64,000 bases of DNA from Hyphomicrobium sp. NDB2Meth4 (GTDB lineage Bacteria; Pseudomonadota; Alphaproteobacteria; Rhizobiales; Hyphomicrobiaceae), in assembly GCF_900117445.1 (NCBI RefSeq), contig NZ_FPEJ01000013.1, positions 620,001 to 684,000 on the forward strand, in the 5' to 3' direction. A program made the translations under genes and the position numbers. Positions within the stretch are counted from its first letter, which is position 1. Every line of letters begins with the position of its first letter. A model generated the notes under the pieces. That model saw only the letters and a program-made list of their open reading frames with translations. It made no database searches and was not told where the DNA came from. Of this stretch, positions 18,211 to 28,129 are shown in pieces.

Positions 18211-18738
18211 TCAGAGCGCGTGCTTCTCACGCGTTGATTCATAGAGGAACCATACGCGGCGTTCCGCCTCGTCCATCCAGACTTCCAAAAGGCTGGCGGT
18301 CGCGACGTCGCCCTTCTCGTCGCACAAATCGTGCGTTTCCTTCATCCGCCCGACGAGGTCTTTATTGTCGTCGCGCAGTTCGGCAAGCATGTCCTGCGGC
18401 GTGACGAACGGAGCATCGTTGTCCTCGACGCGCTGCAGGCGCGAAATCTCTCCAATGGAATGCAGCGTCGTCCCGCCGATCTTGCGTACGCGCTCAGCCA
18501 GTGGATCAGTCATGGCGAAAATCTGGTCTGCGTGCTCGTCGAGCAGCAGGTGGTAATCGCGGAAGTGTGGTCCGCTCATGTGCCAGTGGAAGTTCTTTGT
18601 CTTCAGGTACAACGCAAACGTGTCGGCCAGCAGGGCGTTGAGCGCGCCCGACAAATCGCGAATTGCATTGCTGTCATAGATGCTTGGGGTCTGCAGCGGC
18701 GCCTTGCGACGCTCCGCTGCTTTGGTCATGGTGCTCAT
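18211..18738 (-). CDS. dps: Dps/DNA starvation ferritin-like protein
   Basis: Dps forms a 12-mer that oxidises and stores iron and protects DNA. The 175-residue protein starts at ATG 18738 with GAGGAGAA at 6 nt. The ferroxidase ligands appear in KTKNFHWHMSGPHF and DYHLLLDEHADQIF, in the expected spacing. The N-terminal extension holds several lysines and arginines (MTKAAERRKAPLQ), which in family members can bind DNA. Expression is probably stress-controlled, but no OxyR-type site was recognised. Confidence 0.93.
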   Translation of the reverse strand: MSTMTKAAERRKAPLQTPSIYDSNAIRDLSGALNALLADTFALYLKTKNFHWHMSGPHFRDYHLLLDEHADQIFAMTDPLAERVRKIGGTTLHSIGEISRLQRVEDNDAPFVTPQDMLAELRDDNKDLVGRMKETHDLCDEKGDVATASLLEVWMDEAERRVWFLYESTREKHAL

Positions 18739-18919
18739 CAGGGGTTCTCCTCGGTCGTCGTATGACGAGAGTATATGCGCCCCTACATATGCGAACGCAT
18801 ACACAAGGTTGCGACCCCCACTAATGACAGGTTGATGCGGCGTTTAACGCGCATTTGCCAAAAGAACTTTTCAGATACTTGAAACTATCGGCTGGCCAGT
18901 CCCTGTCCGCAGCAACTGT

Positions 18920-18943
18920 GGTGGCTGCAGCGAAGCAGCCACC
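18920..18943. terminator. Hairpin beyond the carbonic anhydrase stop
   Basis: GGTGGCTGC (18920-18928) pairs with GCAGCCACC (18935-18943) across AGCGAA. It lies 14 bases past the stop of the minus-strand carbonic anhydrase gene. The T-run is on the plus strand, so its direction as a terminator is not clear. Confidence 0.4.
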
Positions 18944-18957
18944 AGGACTGTTTTACG

Positions 18958-19707
18958 TCAGCGGCCGAACACGATTGTGCGCTTATTCAGCGCCTGAACA
19001 GGTCGGCTGTTGTCCGGATAGAGCTTGGCGAACGCCTCGAGCTGTTCCTTGGAGACCGTGATCGGCTCTGCGAACACCACCCACTGGACGATCTCGCTGC
19101 ACGGCGGCGTCGTAAGCGATCCGGCGTAGCGATAGAATTTCGACGTGCTGGGCACCAGCTTCGCGAAATCGACGTCCGCCTTAGACGGCTTCTCACCCGG
19201 CTGCTGCGGCGCAACCTCCCACAGTTTGGCAATTTCCGCGTTGGCTTGGCCTTCCTCGATCATCACGCCGAGCACCAGCAACTTGCCGTCGGCACCCTTA
19301 TGAACGAAGTGGGCCTCCATCGGTGCGTGCTTGCCGTCGATGGTGTGCTCGCTTGGATGATGGAAGTGCACCTGCTGAAAGGCATAGGGCTTGCCGTCGA
19401 ACGACGTGACATTCCCCTTCGCAGCAGCTGCCTGGATCGTATGCCCGTTGTTCATCACCACCGGCGCAAACGGCTTCCACTCCAGAGCCAGGGCTTCGTT
19501 TTGGCCCGAATGCGCGTCGGTAAGGTTCACCGGCGACTGCTGTATTCCCTTGCTGCAGACCGCAAAGTCGCTGTTGAGCGAGCCCCAGTTCGCCGGACCA
19601 TCAGGCCCCTCGTAGGCCCAATGAGCATGAGAATGCTCCTCAGCGAAGGCTGGAATAGCGAGGGCGGCAAGCGCCAGGCCGATGGCTGCGCGGCAGATGT
19701 GATTCAT
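18958..19707 (-). CDS. Periplasmic alpha-class carbonic anhydrase
   Basis: The 249-residue protein has a signal peptide (about 1-22, ending ALAIPAFA) and then an alpha-carbonic anhydrase domain. WAYEGPDGPANWGSL and QQSPVNL are the N-terminal signature. The zinc histidines lie in VHFHHPSEH and EAHFVHK. SLTTPPCSEIVQWVV and NSRPVQALNKR complete the fold. It interconverts CO2 and bicarbonate in the periplasm, aiding CO2 supply or pH control. Start ATG 19707 was chosen because it places the signal peptide at the N-terminus. Confidence 0.95.
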   Translation of the reverse strand: MNHICRAAIGLALAALAIPAFAEEHSHAHWAYEGPDGPANWGSLNSDFAVCSKGIQQSPVNLTDAHSGQNEALALEWKPFAPVVMNNGHTIQAAAAKGNVTSFDGKPYAFQQVHFHHPSEHTIDGKHAPMEAHFVHKGADGKLLVLGVMIEEGQANAEIAKLWEVAPQQPGEKPSKADVDFAKLVPSTSKFYRYAGSLTTPPCSEIVQWVVFAEPITVSKEQLEAFAKLYPDNSRPVQALNKRTIVFGR

Positions 19708-19751
19708 GGGTTGGGACCGATCAATAAAAGGTGACTGAAAATGCTGCCTCG

Positions 19752-20462
19752 TCAGGCGAGGCCAGTTTCGCGCTTCCAGATTTCCCAACCCTTACGTCTG
19801 AGGTCACAAGCCGGACAATGTCCGCAGCCATAGCCCCAATCATGCCGGCGTGAGCGGATGCCCAAATAGCAGGTGTGGCTTTCCTCGACGATGAGGTCGA
19901 CCAGCCTGTCGCCTCCGAGCCTGTCGGCCAGCGCCCAAGTTGCCGCCTTGTCGATCCACATCAACGGCGTCTCGATGATGAAGCTCGCGTCGGTTCCGAG
20001 CGAAATCGCTTTGGCTAGTGTCTGCAACGTATCGTTGCGGCAATCGGGATAGCCCGAGAAGTCAGTCTCGCACATGCCGCCCACCAGCGTGCGTATCCCA
20101 CGCCGGTACGCGAGCGCAGCGGCATAAACGAAGAACAGCAGGTTGCGCCCCGGAACGAACGTGGAGGGGAGCCCCGCTTCGCTGATCTCAATTTCAGCAT
20201 CGCGCGTCAGCGCCGTATCGCTGAGGCGCCCCAGCTCCGGAAGCTCGAGCATGTGGTCCGGTCCAAGCCGTTCGTCCCATGCGGGCCTCAGCTCACGCAA
20301 ACTGGCGCGTAGCTTGTCACGCTGTGCAAGTTCGGCCGAATGTCGCTGCCCATAGTTGAAGCCGACGGTCTCGACGCGCGCATACCGGTCGAGTGCCCAG
20401 GCGAGGCACACCGTCGAATCCTGCCCACCCGAGAACAGAATCAGCGCCGCTGCATCCTCCAT
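19752..20462 (-). CDS. queC: 7-cyano-7-deazaguanine (preQ0) synthase
   Basis: QueC converts 7-carboxy-7-deazaguanine to preQ0 using ATP and ammonia. The 236-residue protein has the PP-loop [14 protein letters not shown] near its N-terminus, [21 protein letters not shown], and near the C-terminus a cysteine cluster in the [10 protein letters not shown] region that binds zinc. ATG 20462 has GAGGGA 8 nt upstream; a GTG at 20477 is the alternative. With queD, queE and queF nearby only folE is missing locally from the preQ1 route. Confidence 0.96.
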   Translation of the reverse strand: MEDAAALILFSGGQDSTVCLAWALDRYARVETVGFNYGQRHSAELAQRDKLRASLRELRPAWDERLGPDHMLELPELGRLSDTALTRDAEIEISEAGLPSTFVPGRNLLFFVYAAALAYRRGIRTLVGGMCETDFSGYPDCRNDTLQTLAKAISLGTDASFIIETPLMWIDKAATWALADRLGGDRLVDLIVEESHTCYLGIRSRRHDWGYGCGHCPACDLRRKGWEIWKRETGLA

Positions 20463-20473
20463 CTTCGCGTCCC

Positions 20474-20833
20474 TCACAGGCTGGCCCCATCGAACTTGCG
20501 AACGTTGAGCGTATCAAGGTCGACCCCGTCGAGGCACCGCACGTTGACCGCCACCATCTCCGCACCGTCGGGCTGGCGCCCGCGCGCAAACGACCCGACG
20601 CCGCATGTCGCGCAGAACAGGTGGTGGATCACCTTGTGATTGAAGAGATAGTCTGTGAGACGATCCTCACCGCTTCTCAGGGTAAACTTTTCCGCAGGTG
20701 CGAAGGCGAGCAGTGCCCCCCGCTTGCGGCAGATCGAGCAGTTACACGAGATCACGCCATCAAGGCTCATCTCGACCTCGTAGCGCACAGCGCCACAGTG
20801 GCATCCGCCCGTATATGTCGCACTCTCGCTCAT
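20474..20833 (-). CDS. GFA-family (Mss4-like) zinc protein
   Basis: The 119-residue protein is a member of the glutathione-dependent formaldehyde-activating (GFA) family. Zinc cysteines appear in [20 protein letters not shown] and CATCGVGSF, in the expected order. Most members of this size are of unknown activity despite the family name. ATG 20833 follows the expected pattern; it ends 12 bases before the queC start and may be co-transcribed with it. Confidence 0.88.
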   Translation of the reverse strand: MSESATYTGGCHCGAVRYEVEMSLDGVISCNCSICRKRGALLAFAPAEKFTLRSGEDRLTDYLFNHKVIHHLFCATCGVGSFARGRQPDGAEMVAVNVRCLDGVDLDTLNVRKFDGASL

Positions 20834-20968
20834 GCTCGTGTCCTCGTGCTTTGGGGTGGGGCAGTTTCCCCTTCCGGGCGGGCTGATTTTCGGCCCTTTG
20901 CGCATCCTTAAAGAGCGGCTAAAAGGCGCCGGACCCTCCCACGCCGGTTCGCGGCTCGCAACTCATAA

Positions 20969-22267
<1,299 letters not shown>

Positions 22268-22296
22268 CGTCACGCGCCCTGTTTGCTGCACGACGC

Positions 22297-22328
22297 AAAC
22301 ATCCCGGAGCCTCGCTCCGGGATGTTTT
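22297..22328 (+). terminator. Strong intrinsic terminator of eno
   Basis: A 14-base perfect stem, AAACATCCCGGAGC (22297-22310) with GCTCCGGGATGTTT (22314-22327), closes a 3-base loop and ends in TTTT. It lies 29 bases after the eno stop. Confidence 0.9.
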
Positions 22329-22423
22329 CATTTGCGCCGCCGGCGCACACCGCTTTACCCGCCGTTAAGCACCACGTGGGATAACAACGTGGTCCAACAG
22401 ATTTGTGCAGCGTAACCCACAAA

Positions 22424-22744
22424 GTGCTGCGTCAGCCAAAAACACATGATCGACGTTCGAGGCCAAGGCAGGCGACGGTGTTGCTTCTCTGCCTGGGTTT
22501 GACGGCCTACTTCGTTCATCATGCAATCAATGGCAGGCACGGCTTCGAGGCGCGATCCAAGCTGATCGAGAGATCAGCTCTGTTAGAGTTCGAGATCAAA
22601 AGCCTCGAGGCCGTGCGCGCCAAGCTTGAGCGCGACGTCGCTCTTCTCTCTTCCCCAAAGCCAGATCCCGATCTCGTCGAAGAAATTGCCCGCGAGGTGC
22701 TTGGCTTCGTGCGCCCCGACGATCAGGTTGTCACACAGCCTTAG
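22424..22744 (+). CDS. ftsB: FtsB/DivIC-like septum formation initiator
   Basis: The ~106-residue protein has one N-terminal membrane segment (VLLLCLGLTAYFVHHAI) followed by a coiled-coil (about 45-80) and a DPDLVEEIAREVLGFVRPDDQVV end. That is the typical FtsB/DivIC layout. Such proteins bridge FtsL and FtsQ in the divisome. The start is unclear: GTG 22424 is used here, TTG 22403 is possible, and neither has a ribosome site. A gene of this kind between eno and pdhA is standard in Hyphomicrobiales. Confidence 0.82.
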   Translation: MLRQPKTHDRRSRPRQATVLLLCLGLTAYFVHHAINGRHGFEARSKLIERSALLEFEIKSLEAVRAKLERDVALLSSPKPDPDLVEEIAREVLGFVRPDDQVVTQP

Positions 22745-22911
22745 CTCAGGTGACCTCTCCAGTTGCCGTCAGTCATTTGCGGCACGCATGCGCAGATGCA
22801 AAATCTGCATGCTTGGAATGATGAGGACGAAGCTCGCGCTTCTGGCCTTCGTGAGCAGGCTCTAGTAGTCTGCGGGCCGACGCATCACACCCCGCGCAGC
22901 AGGGCTCCCCG

Positions 22912-23946
22912 ATGGCATCTGAAAAACCGTCTCGCGCCGCATCGACTGCCAAGCGCGCCACTGGCAATGGTCACAAGCAGCCCACTGCCGGCATGACGCG
23001 CGCCGAGCGTCTCGACGCCTATACGCGCATGCTGCTGATCCGCCGCTTCGAGGAAAAGGCCGGCCAGCTTTACGGCATGGGCCACATCGGCGGTTTCTGC
23101 CATCTCTACATTGGCCAGGAGGCGGTTGTCGTCGGGATGCAGATGGCGCTGCAGCCTGGCGATCAGGTCATCACTGCCTATCGTGATCACGGACACACGC
23201 TGGCTACCGGTATGGACGCCAAGAGCGTCATGGCCGAGCTGACGGGCCGGCGCGATGGCTGCTCCAAAGGTAAGGGCGGCTCGATGCACATGTTCGCGCC
23301 AGACAAAGGCTTTTACGGCGGGCACGGCATCGTCGGCGCAACGGTGCCGCTCGGTGCCGGTCTCGCTTTCGCCAACAAGTATCGCGGCGACGATCGCGTC
23401 TGCCTCACATACTTCGGCGACGGCGCTGCCAATCAGGGGCAGGTCTACGAAGCGTTCAACATGGCGGAGCTTTGGAAGCTCCCGGTGATCTTCATCATCG
23501 AGAACAACAAGTACGCGATGGGCACCTCGATCGAGCGAGCGTCATCGACGACGAACCTTTCGCAGCGCGGCTTGTCGTTCAACATACCCGGCGAGCACGT
23601 CGACGGCATGGACGTCGAAGCCGTCCGCGCCGCGGGCGAGCGCGCCATAGCATTCGCGCGTTCCGGCAAAGGCCCCATGATCCTCGAGATGATGACCTAC
23701 CGGTACCGCGGCCACTCGATGTCCGACCCCGCCAAATATCGCACGCGCGAGGAAGTGCAGCAGGTGCGCGAAACGCATGATGCCATCGAGCACGTGCGCA
23801 AGCTGCTGATCAGCGATGGCGTCACCGAGGACGAGCTGAAGGCCATCGACAAGCAGGTGCGCGATGAGGTGAACGCCGCTGCCGAATTTGCACTTTCAGA
23901 TCCCGAGCCCGCCCCGTCCGAGCTCACCACCGATGTAATGGTCTAG
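22912..23946 (+). CDS. pdhA: Pyruvate dehydrogenase E1 component, alpha subunit
   Basis: The alpha chain of the heterotetrameric E1 binds thiamine diphosphate and decarboxylates pyruvate. The 344-residue protein has the TPP motif [17 protein letters not shown] with a downstream [12 protein letters not shown], the HGHTLATG segment, and the [14 protein letters not shown] phosphorylation-loop-like segment. An alanine-lysine-rich N-terminal ~25 residues precede the domain. It is the first gene of pdhA-pdhB-orf-pdhC. Confidence 0.97.
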   Translation: MASEKPSRAASTAKRATGNGHKQPTAGMTRAERLDAYTRMLLIRRFEEKAGQLYGMGHIGGFCHLYIGQEAVVVGMQMALQPGDQVITAYRDHGHTLATGMDAKSVMAELTGRRDGCSKGKGGSMHMFAPDKGFYGGHGIVGATVPLGAGLAFANKYRGDDRVCLTYFGDGAANQGQVYEAFNMAELWKLPVIFIIENNKYAMGTSIERASSTTNLSQRGLSFNIPGEHVDGMDVEAVRAAGERAIAFARSGKGPMILEMMTYRYRGHSMSDPAKYRTREEVQQVRETHDAIEHVRKLLISDGVTEDELKAIDKQVRDEVNAAAEFALSDPEPAPSELTTDVMV

Positions 23947-23960
23947 AATTCAATCCTCAT

Positions 23961-23977
23961 CCCGGCGCTTGGCCGGG
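23961..23977. repeat. Short extragenic palindrome between pdhA and pdhB
   Basis: CCCGGC (23961-23966) pairs with GCCGGG (23972-23977), preceded by CTCAT. It is a short relative of the CTGTCATCCCGG repeats at 8281 and 10561. It sits inside the operon, where it could affect mRNA stability between the two E1 genes. Confidence 0.5.
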
Positions 23978-23999
23978 AGCCAAGATGTTACGAGGCCAC

Positions 24000-25394
24000 A
24001 TGCCTGAAGTCCTCATGCCTGCGCTGTCGCCCACGATGGAAGAGGGCACACTGTCGAAATGGCTCGTCAAAGAGGGCCAGGAGGTCAAATCGGGCGACGT
24101 CATCGCCGAGATCGAGACCGACAAGGCAACGATGGAAGTCGAGGCCGTCGACGAAGGAACGCTGTCAAAAATCCTCATCCCCGCCGGCACCGAGAACGTC
24201 AAGGTCAACACGCCAATCGCAATCATTGCGGGCGAGGGGGAAAGCGTCCCCGCGCCGAGCGCCCAGAAGGCGCCGGAGCCCGCAACATCAGCGGCGCCTC
24301 CCCAGCATGCATCTGCTGCGCCGACAGTCCCTGCAGCCGCCGCCACTCCCGAAACTTCAATCGGCTACGAACCGCCATCCGCCGAGCCGGAGATCGCTCC
24401 CGGCACCGAGATGGTCAACCAGACCATGCGCGAAGCGCTGCGCGATGCCATGGCCGAGGAGATGCGCCGCGATCCCGACGTGTTCCTGATGGGCGAGGAG
24501 GTCGCGCAGTACCAGGGCGCCTACAAGGTCAGTCAGGGGCTGCTGGAAGAGTTTGGCGACAAGCGCGTCATCGACACCCCCATCACTGAACAGGGCTTCA
24601 CCGGCGTTGGCGTCGGCGCCGCATTCGCGGGCTTGAAGCCAATCGTCGAGTTCATGACCTGGAATTTCGCGATGCAGGCCATCGACCAGATCGTCAACTC
24701 GGCCGGCAAGACGCACTACATGTCGGGTGGCACTGTGCATGTGCCGATCGTTTTCCGTGGCCCCAACGGCGCGGCTGCCCGCGTCGCCGCTCAGCACAGC
24801 CAGTGCTATTCGTCCTGGTATGCGCACGTCCCGGGCCTGAAGGTGATCGCGCCATCGACGCCGGCGGATGCCAAGGGCCTTTTGAAGTCGGCGATCCGCG
24901 ACCCCAACCCGGTCGTGGTTCTTGAGAACGAAATTCTCTACGGCGCGCACGGCGACGTGCCCAAGAGCGACGACTTCCTCATCCCCATTGGCAAGGCGCG
25001 CATCGCCCGTGCTGGCAAGGATGCAACTGTCGTCTCATTCGCACGCGGGATGGTCTATGCGCTCGAAGCCGCCGAGCGCCTGGCCAAGGAAGGCATCGAC
25101 GTCGAGGTCATCGACTTGCGCACATTGCGCCCGCTCGACATGCCGACCGTGCTCGCCTCGGTCAAGAAAACGAACCGCCTCGTTACGGTCGAGGAAGCCT
25201 GGCCGGTGTGCTCCATAGGCTCGGAAATCTGCGCCCAAGTCGCCATGCAGGCTTTCGACGACCTCGACGCTCCGCCCGTGAAAGTATCGGGCGCCGATGT
25301 CCCCATGCCCTACGCGGCCAATCTCGAAAAACTCGCGCTCCCTTCCGTCGATCAGGTCGTCGCGGCGGTGAAGCAGGTCATGTACGTGTCTTAA
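24000..25394 (+). CDS. pdhB: Pyruvate dehydrogenase E1 component, beta subunit, with N-terminal lipoyl domain
   Basis: The 464-residue protein is a fusion of a lipoyl domain (about 1-78) and the E1 beta domain (about 135-464). The lipoyl domain has [17 protein letters not shown] and the lipoylated Lys42 in [13 protein letters not shown] proline/alanine-rich linker (about 80-130) follows. The E1 beta domain has [34 protein letters not shown], and [17 protein letters not shown]. This fusion is known in alphaproteobacteria. ATG 24000 has GAGG 6 nt upstream; ATG 23985 is the other choice. Here it seems to hold the only lipoyl domain encoded in the cluster. Confidence 0.97.
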   Translation: MPEVLMPALSPTMEEGTLSKWLVKEGQEVKSGDVIAEIETDKATMEVEAVDEGTLSKILIPAGTENVKVNTPIAIIAGEGESVPAPSAQKAPEPATSAAPPQHASAAPTVPAAAATPETSIGYEPPSAEPEIAPGTEMVNQTMREALRDAMAEEMRRDPDVFLMGEEVAQYQGAYKVSQGLLEEFGDKRVIDTPITEQGFTGVGVGAAFAGLKPIVEFMTWNFAMQAIDQIVNSAGKTHYMSGGTVHVPIVFRGPNGAAARVAAQHSQCYSSWYAHVPGLKVIAPSTPADAKGLLKSAIRDPNPVVVLENEILYGAHGDVPKSDDFLIPIGKARIARAGKDATVVSFARGMVYALEAAERLAKEGIDVEVIDLRTLRPLDMPTVLASVKKTNRLVTVEEAWPVCSIGSEICAQVAMQAFDDLDAPPVKVSGADVPMPYAANLEKLALPSVDQVVAAVKQVMYVS

Positions 25395-25408
25395 TCGAAC
25401 GGGATCAG

Positions 25409-25870
25409 ATGACCGACGTATCGATGACGCAAGCGGAGCTGCTAAACGGCCTTTTCGGCTCGCTGCAGGCCATTCTCACCATCGTGTCGCTGTTCTTCGC
25501 CATCGTGTCCGGCTACATCGCAGCGCTGTTCTTTTTTCTGGGCCGCGCCGGTCTGTTCCTGCGGCTCCTGGCCTTCGGCCTGCTCACCATCGGTTTGAGC
25601 TTCCTCGGCGGGACGGCTGCCGTCGTCCAATCGATGCAGGAGGGGTTGTTGCAAGCATGGGGGCGCCTGCCGCAGCCAGTTGTTGCCGTCGATAGCCTGC
25701 GCAATCCAATGCCGGTATCGAGCGGCCTGCCCCTATCACAGCAGGAACTGGGGGTAGTGACTGGCTGGATCATCGGCATCGGTGTCTATTGCGCACTCGC
25801 CTACCTGACATTCCTGCACGACTGGTCGAAGGAAGCTGCCACGCAGCACGCTTCGGGAGGTACAGCATGA
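25409..25870 (+). CDS. Membrane protein of unknown function inside the pdh operon
   Basis: The 153-residue protein has three hydrophobic segments: about 18-43, 47-70 and 110-131. It has no recognised domain. Its ATG 25409 lies 14 bases after the pdhB stop, and its stop overlaps the pdhC start by 4 bases (ATGA). It should therefore be made in step with the E2 subunit. A soluble complex does not normally need such a protein, so a membrane tether is one possible role. That is inference. Confidence 0.75.
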   Translation: MTDVSMTQAELLNGLFGSLQAILTIVSLFFAIVSGYIAALFFFLGRAGLFLRLLAFGLLTIGLSFLGGTAAVVQSMQEGLLQAWGRLPQPVVAVDSLRNPMPVSSGLPLSQQELGVVTGWIIGIGVYCALAYLTFLHDWSKEAATQHASGGTA

Positions 25871-26832
25871 GCGCCAACGTGGCAGCAGCCGAGCGCATTC
25901 GCATCTCGCCCCTCGCGCGACGCCTCGCGCACGAAGCGGGTTTGGCGCTCGAAGCACTTTCCGGCACAGGACCGCACGGACGCATCATCAAGCGTGACAT
26001 CGAAGCTGCCATCGCAAATGGCGGTGCCAATCGCGCCGCGGCACCTCAGGCTTCGCACCGTGAGGTCGCAACCGCGCCACCGCCGCCCGCCGCCGCGCTT
26101 TCCGACGACAAGATCCTCGCCCTCTACGACAAGGGCAGCTACGAGCTCGTCCCGCACGACAAGATGCGCCGCATCATCGCCGAGCGCCTCACCGTCGCCA
26201 AGCAGACGATCCCCCACTACTACCTGTCGATGGACTGCCGTATCGACGAGTTGCTGCGCGCCCGCGGGCGCATGAACGCGGCCTCGCCCGCAGAAGGGCC
26301 GCGCGCCTACAAGCTCTCCGTCAATGACTTCATCATCAAGGCGATGGCGCTCGCCCTGCAGGAGGTGCCGGCGGCCAATGCAACTTGGACCGAGGCCGGC
26401 ATGCTGCAGCACAAGTATTCGGACGTCGGTGTGGCCGTCGCTATTGACGGTGGCTTGTTCACGCCGGTCATCCACCACGCCGAGATGAAATCGCTGTCGG
26501 AAATCTCCAACGAGATGCGCGATCTCGCCGACCGGGCCCGCAAGCGCCGCCTCGCCCCGCACGAGTATCAAGGCGGCACGACATCGATCTCCAACCTCGG
26601 CATGTACGGAATCAAATCGTTCGACGCCGTGATCAATCCACCGCACGCGACGATCCTCGCCGTGGGCGCGGCCGAGAAGCGGCCGGTGGTCGTGGGCGAG
26701 ACGCTGGAAGCGGCCACCGTGATGAGTGTGACACTTTCTTGCGATCACCGTGTGGTCGACGGGGCAACCGGAGCTGCGCTGCTCGGTGCATTCAGGGCCT
26801 TCATTGAAGACCCCGTGCGTATGCTCGTCTGA
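25867..26832 (+). CDS. pdhC: Dihydrolipoamide acetyltransferase (PDH E2) lacking a lipoyl domain
   Basis: The 321-residue protein starts directly with a peripheral-subunit-binding domain (12-47: ISPLARRLAHEAG, then GPHGRIIKRDI). An alanine/proline linker and the catalytic acetyltransferase domain (about 100-321) follow, ending in SCDHRVVDGATGA with catalytic His near 294. E2 proteins normally begin with one or more lipoyl domains (ETDKA-type motif); none is present here or in the sequence just upstream. ATG 25867 overlaps the previous stop. Acetyl transfer would have to use the lipoyl arm of PdhB. Confidence 0.93.
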   Translation: MSANVAAAERIRISPLARRLAHEAGLALEALSGTGPHGRIIKRDIEAAIANGGANRAAAPQASHREVATAPPPPAAALSDDKILALYDKGSYELVPHDKMRRIIAERLTVAKQTIPHYYLSMDCRIDELLRARGRMNAASPAEGPRAYKLSVNDFIIKAMALALQEVPAANATWTEAGMLQHKYSDVGVAVAIDGGLFTPVIHHAEMKSLSEISNEMRDLADRARKRRLAPHEYQGGTTSISNLGMYGIKSFDAVINPPHATILAVGAAEKRPVVVGETLEAATVMSVTLSCDHRVVDGATGAALLGAFRAFIEDPVRMLV

Positions 26833-27066
26833 CCAGAACGTCGCCAAAACTATAGCGAATCGGCTTTGGCCAAAAACGCGTTTACCAAGCCGTTGCGCTG
26901 TGGCGCAGCGGGCACGCATTGCGACCTTTCCCCAACTAAGCACCTCCCAAACGGCGCTGGAACGCATAAGAATAGGGCACTTGCTTGCCGTTGGCCCAGG
27001 GCGAGACTAGAAGCGGGACACATGCGTGGGCGTACCTGATCTCTCTAGCTCTTGGAGTGAATCCCA

Positions 27067-27582
27067 ATGACGGCGCGCTCAAACGCCATAATCGCAACAG
27101 CCGCTTTTGGTTGTCTGCTGCTTGCAGGCTGCGCGGAAGGCAGCCTCGGTTCCACATTCAATACGGGCTCCATCGACCCGCAGAAGCAGGCCGCAGCCGA
27201 GCAGGCTGAGAAGTCCAAGCAGGCGCTTTGCGCCACGCTGGTGTCACAGATCGAAGCGCTGAACAACGAAGGCGTCTCCGATAAGGTGGCCAAGGCTGCC
27301 GCGAAGAAATACAAGCTGAAGTCCGGCGACCTCGCCAAGGCGGACGAGCTCAACAAGGCGAACACCGAATTCCAGAGCAAGTGCTCGAGCTATCCGCCGC
27401 GCATCGCCGCCACCGCTCCCGTCGATCCCGTGACGACGGGCTCGGTTGCCGCAACAGGCACCACGAAGACGGCCAGCAAGGCTAAGCCGCCCGTCCCGAC
27501 TCAAAAGCCGGTCGCCGCTGCCATGGCGCCGCAGGAGACGACGGCGAGTGCGACAACCACGCCGGCCATCCCGAACCCATAA
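27067..27582 (+). CDS. Small lipoprotein, paralogue of the next gene
   Basis: The 171-residue product has a signal peptide with lipobox LLLAGC, cysteine at residue 22. The mature part has an ALCATLVSQIEALNNEGV segment, a lysine-rich helix, and a second cysteine in FQSKCSSYPP. The last ~60 residues are a low-complexity proline/threonine/alanine tail. The same two-cysteine core is seen in the following gene, so the two are related. Function is unknown. It lies 234 bases after pdhC. Confidence 0.75.
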   Translation: MTARSNAIIATAAFGCLLLAGCAEGSLGSTFNTGSIDPQKQAAAEQAEKSKQALCATLVSQIEALNNEGVSDKVAKAAAKKYKLKSGDLAKADELNKANTEFQSKCSSYPPRIAATAPVDPVTTGSVAATGTTKTASKAKPPVPTQKPVAAAMAPQETTASATTTPAIPNP

Positions 27583-27735
27583 GCGGGTTTGCGTCCGCTC
27601 ATCTTTCAGGCGTCGCTGTGTCATCCAGATGCGGCGGCGCCTGAGTGATTTCTGCACATCCCCGCAAGAAGGGTTGCGCCAGGGCAAAGCGTGTGGTGAA
27701 AAACGCCCTGGCTTCCAATGCGAGTGGAGGGCACG

Positions 27736-28041
27736 GTGACAGGTAGCGGTCGGGGCGCACGCGTTTCGGGCGGAGCATTGGCGATCACTCTGGCGGTGAT
27801 GCTGGCAGGCTGTGCCGGTAACACCGGCAACGGTAGCGGCGATCCCGGTCCTCAGGCGCTGAGCGCCGGTGAGACCTGCCAGGGCATCCGTAGCAACCTC
27901 AACAAGCTCGACAAAGAGGGTGTGCCCTCTCTCGTCGAACGGCAGAACTCTGGCCAAAAGCTGCCTGCAGCTCAAAAGGCCAAAGCCGACCTCTACAACC
28001 AATTGCTCGATAAGTACCTGGGTGCGCGCTGCCACGTGTAG
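27736..28041 (+). CDS. Small lipoprotein, paralogue of the previous gene
   Basis: The 101-residue product starts at GTG 27736 with GGAGG 7 nt upstream (an ATG at 27718 is the alternative). It has a lipobox VMLAGC and a short glycine/asparagine linker. Then come ETCQGIRSNLNKLDKEGV and, near the C-terminus, LLDKYLGARCHV. The C-x6/7-L-N-x-EGV pattern and the spacing to a second C-terminal cysteine match the preceding lipoprotein. It may be a periplasm-facing lipoprotein with one disulfide. Function unknown. Confidence 0.72.
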   Translation: MTGSGRGARVSGGALAITLAVMLAGCAGNTGNGSGDPGPQALSAGETCQGIRSNLNKLDKEGVPSLVERQNSGQKLPAAQKAKADLYNQLLDKYLGARCHV

Positions 28042-28129
28042 TGGCGGGCGTCGCACCGGTAATCGAACTTGCTAGCAGAGGCCTCGGCGTCGGGTGACAC
28101 CGGGGCCTCTTCGCACGGGAGAGCAGAAG

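Noticed and set aside
22792-22808. Small hairpin GCAGAT-N5-ATCTGC before pdhA
   Set aside because: Short stem without a T-run or known motif; likely chance.
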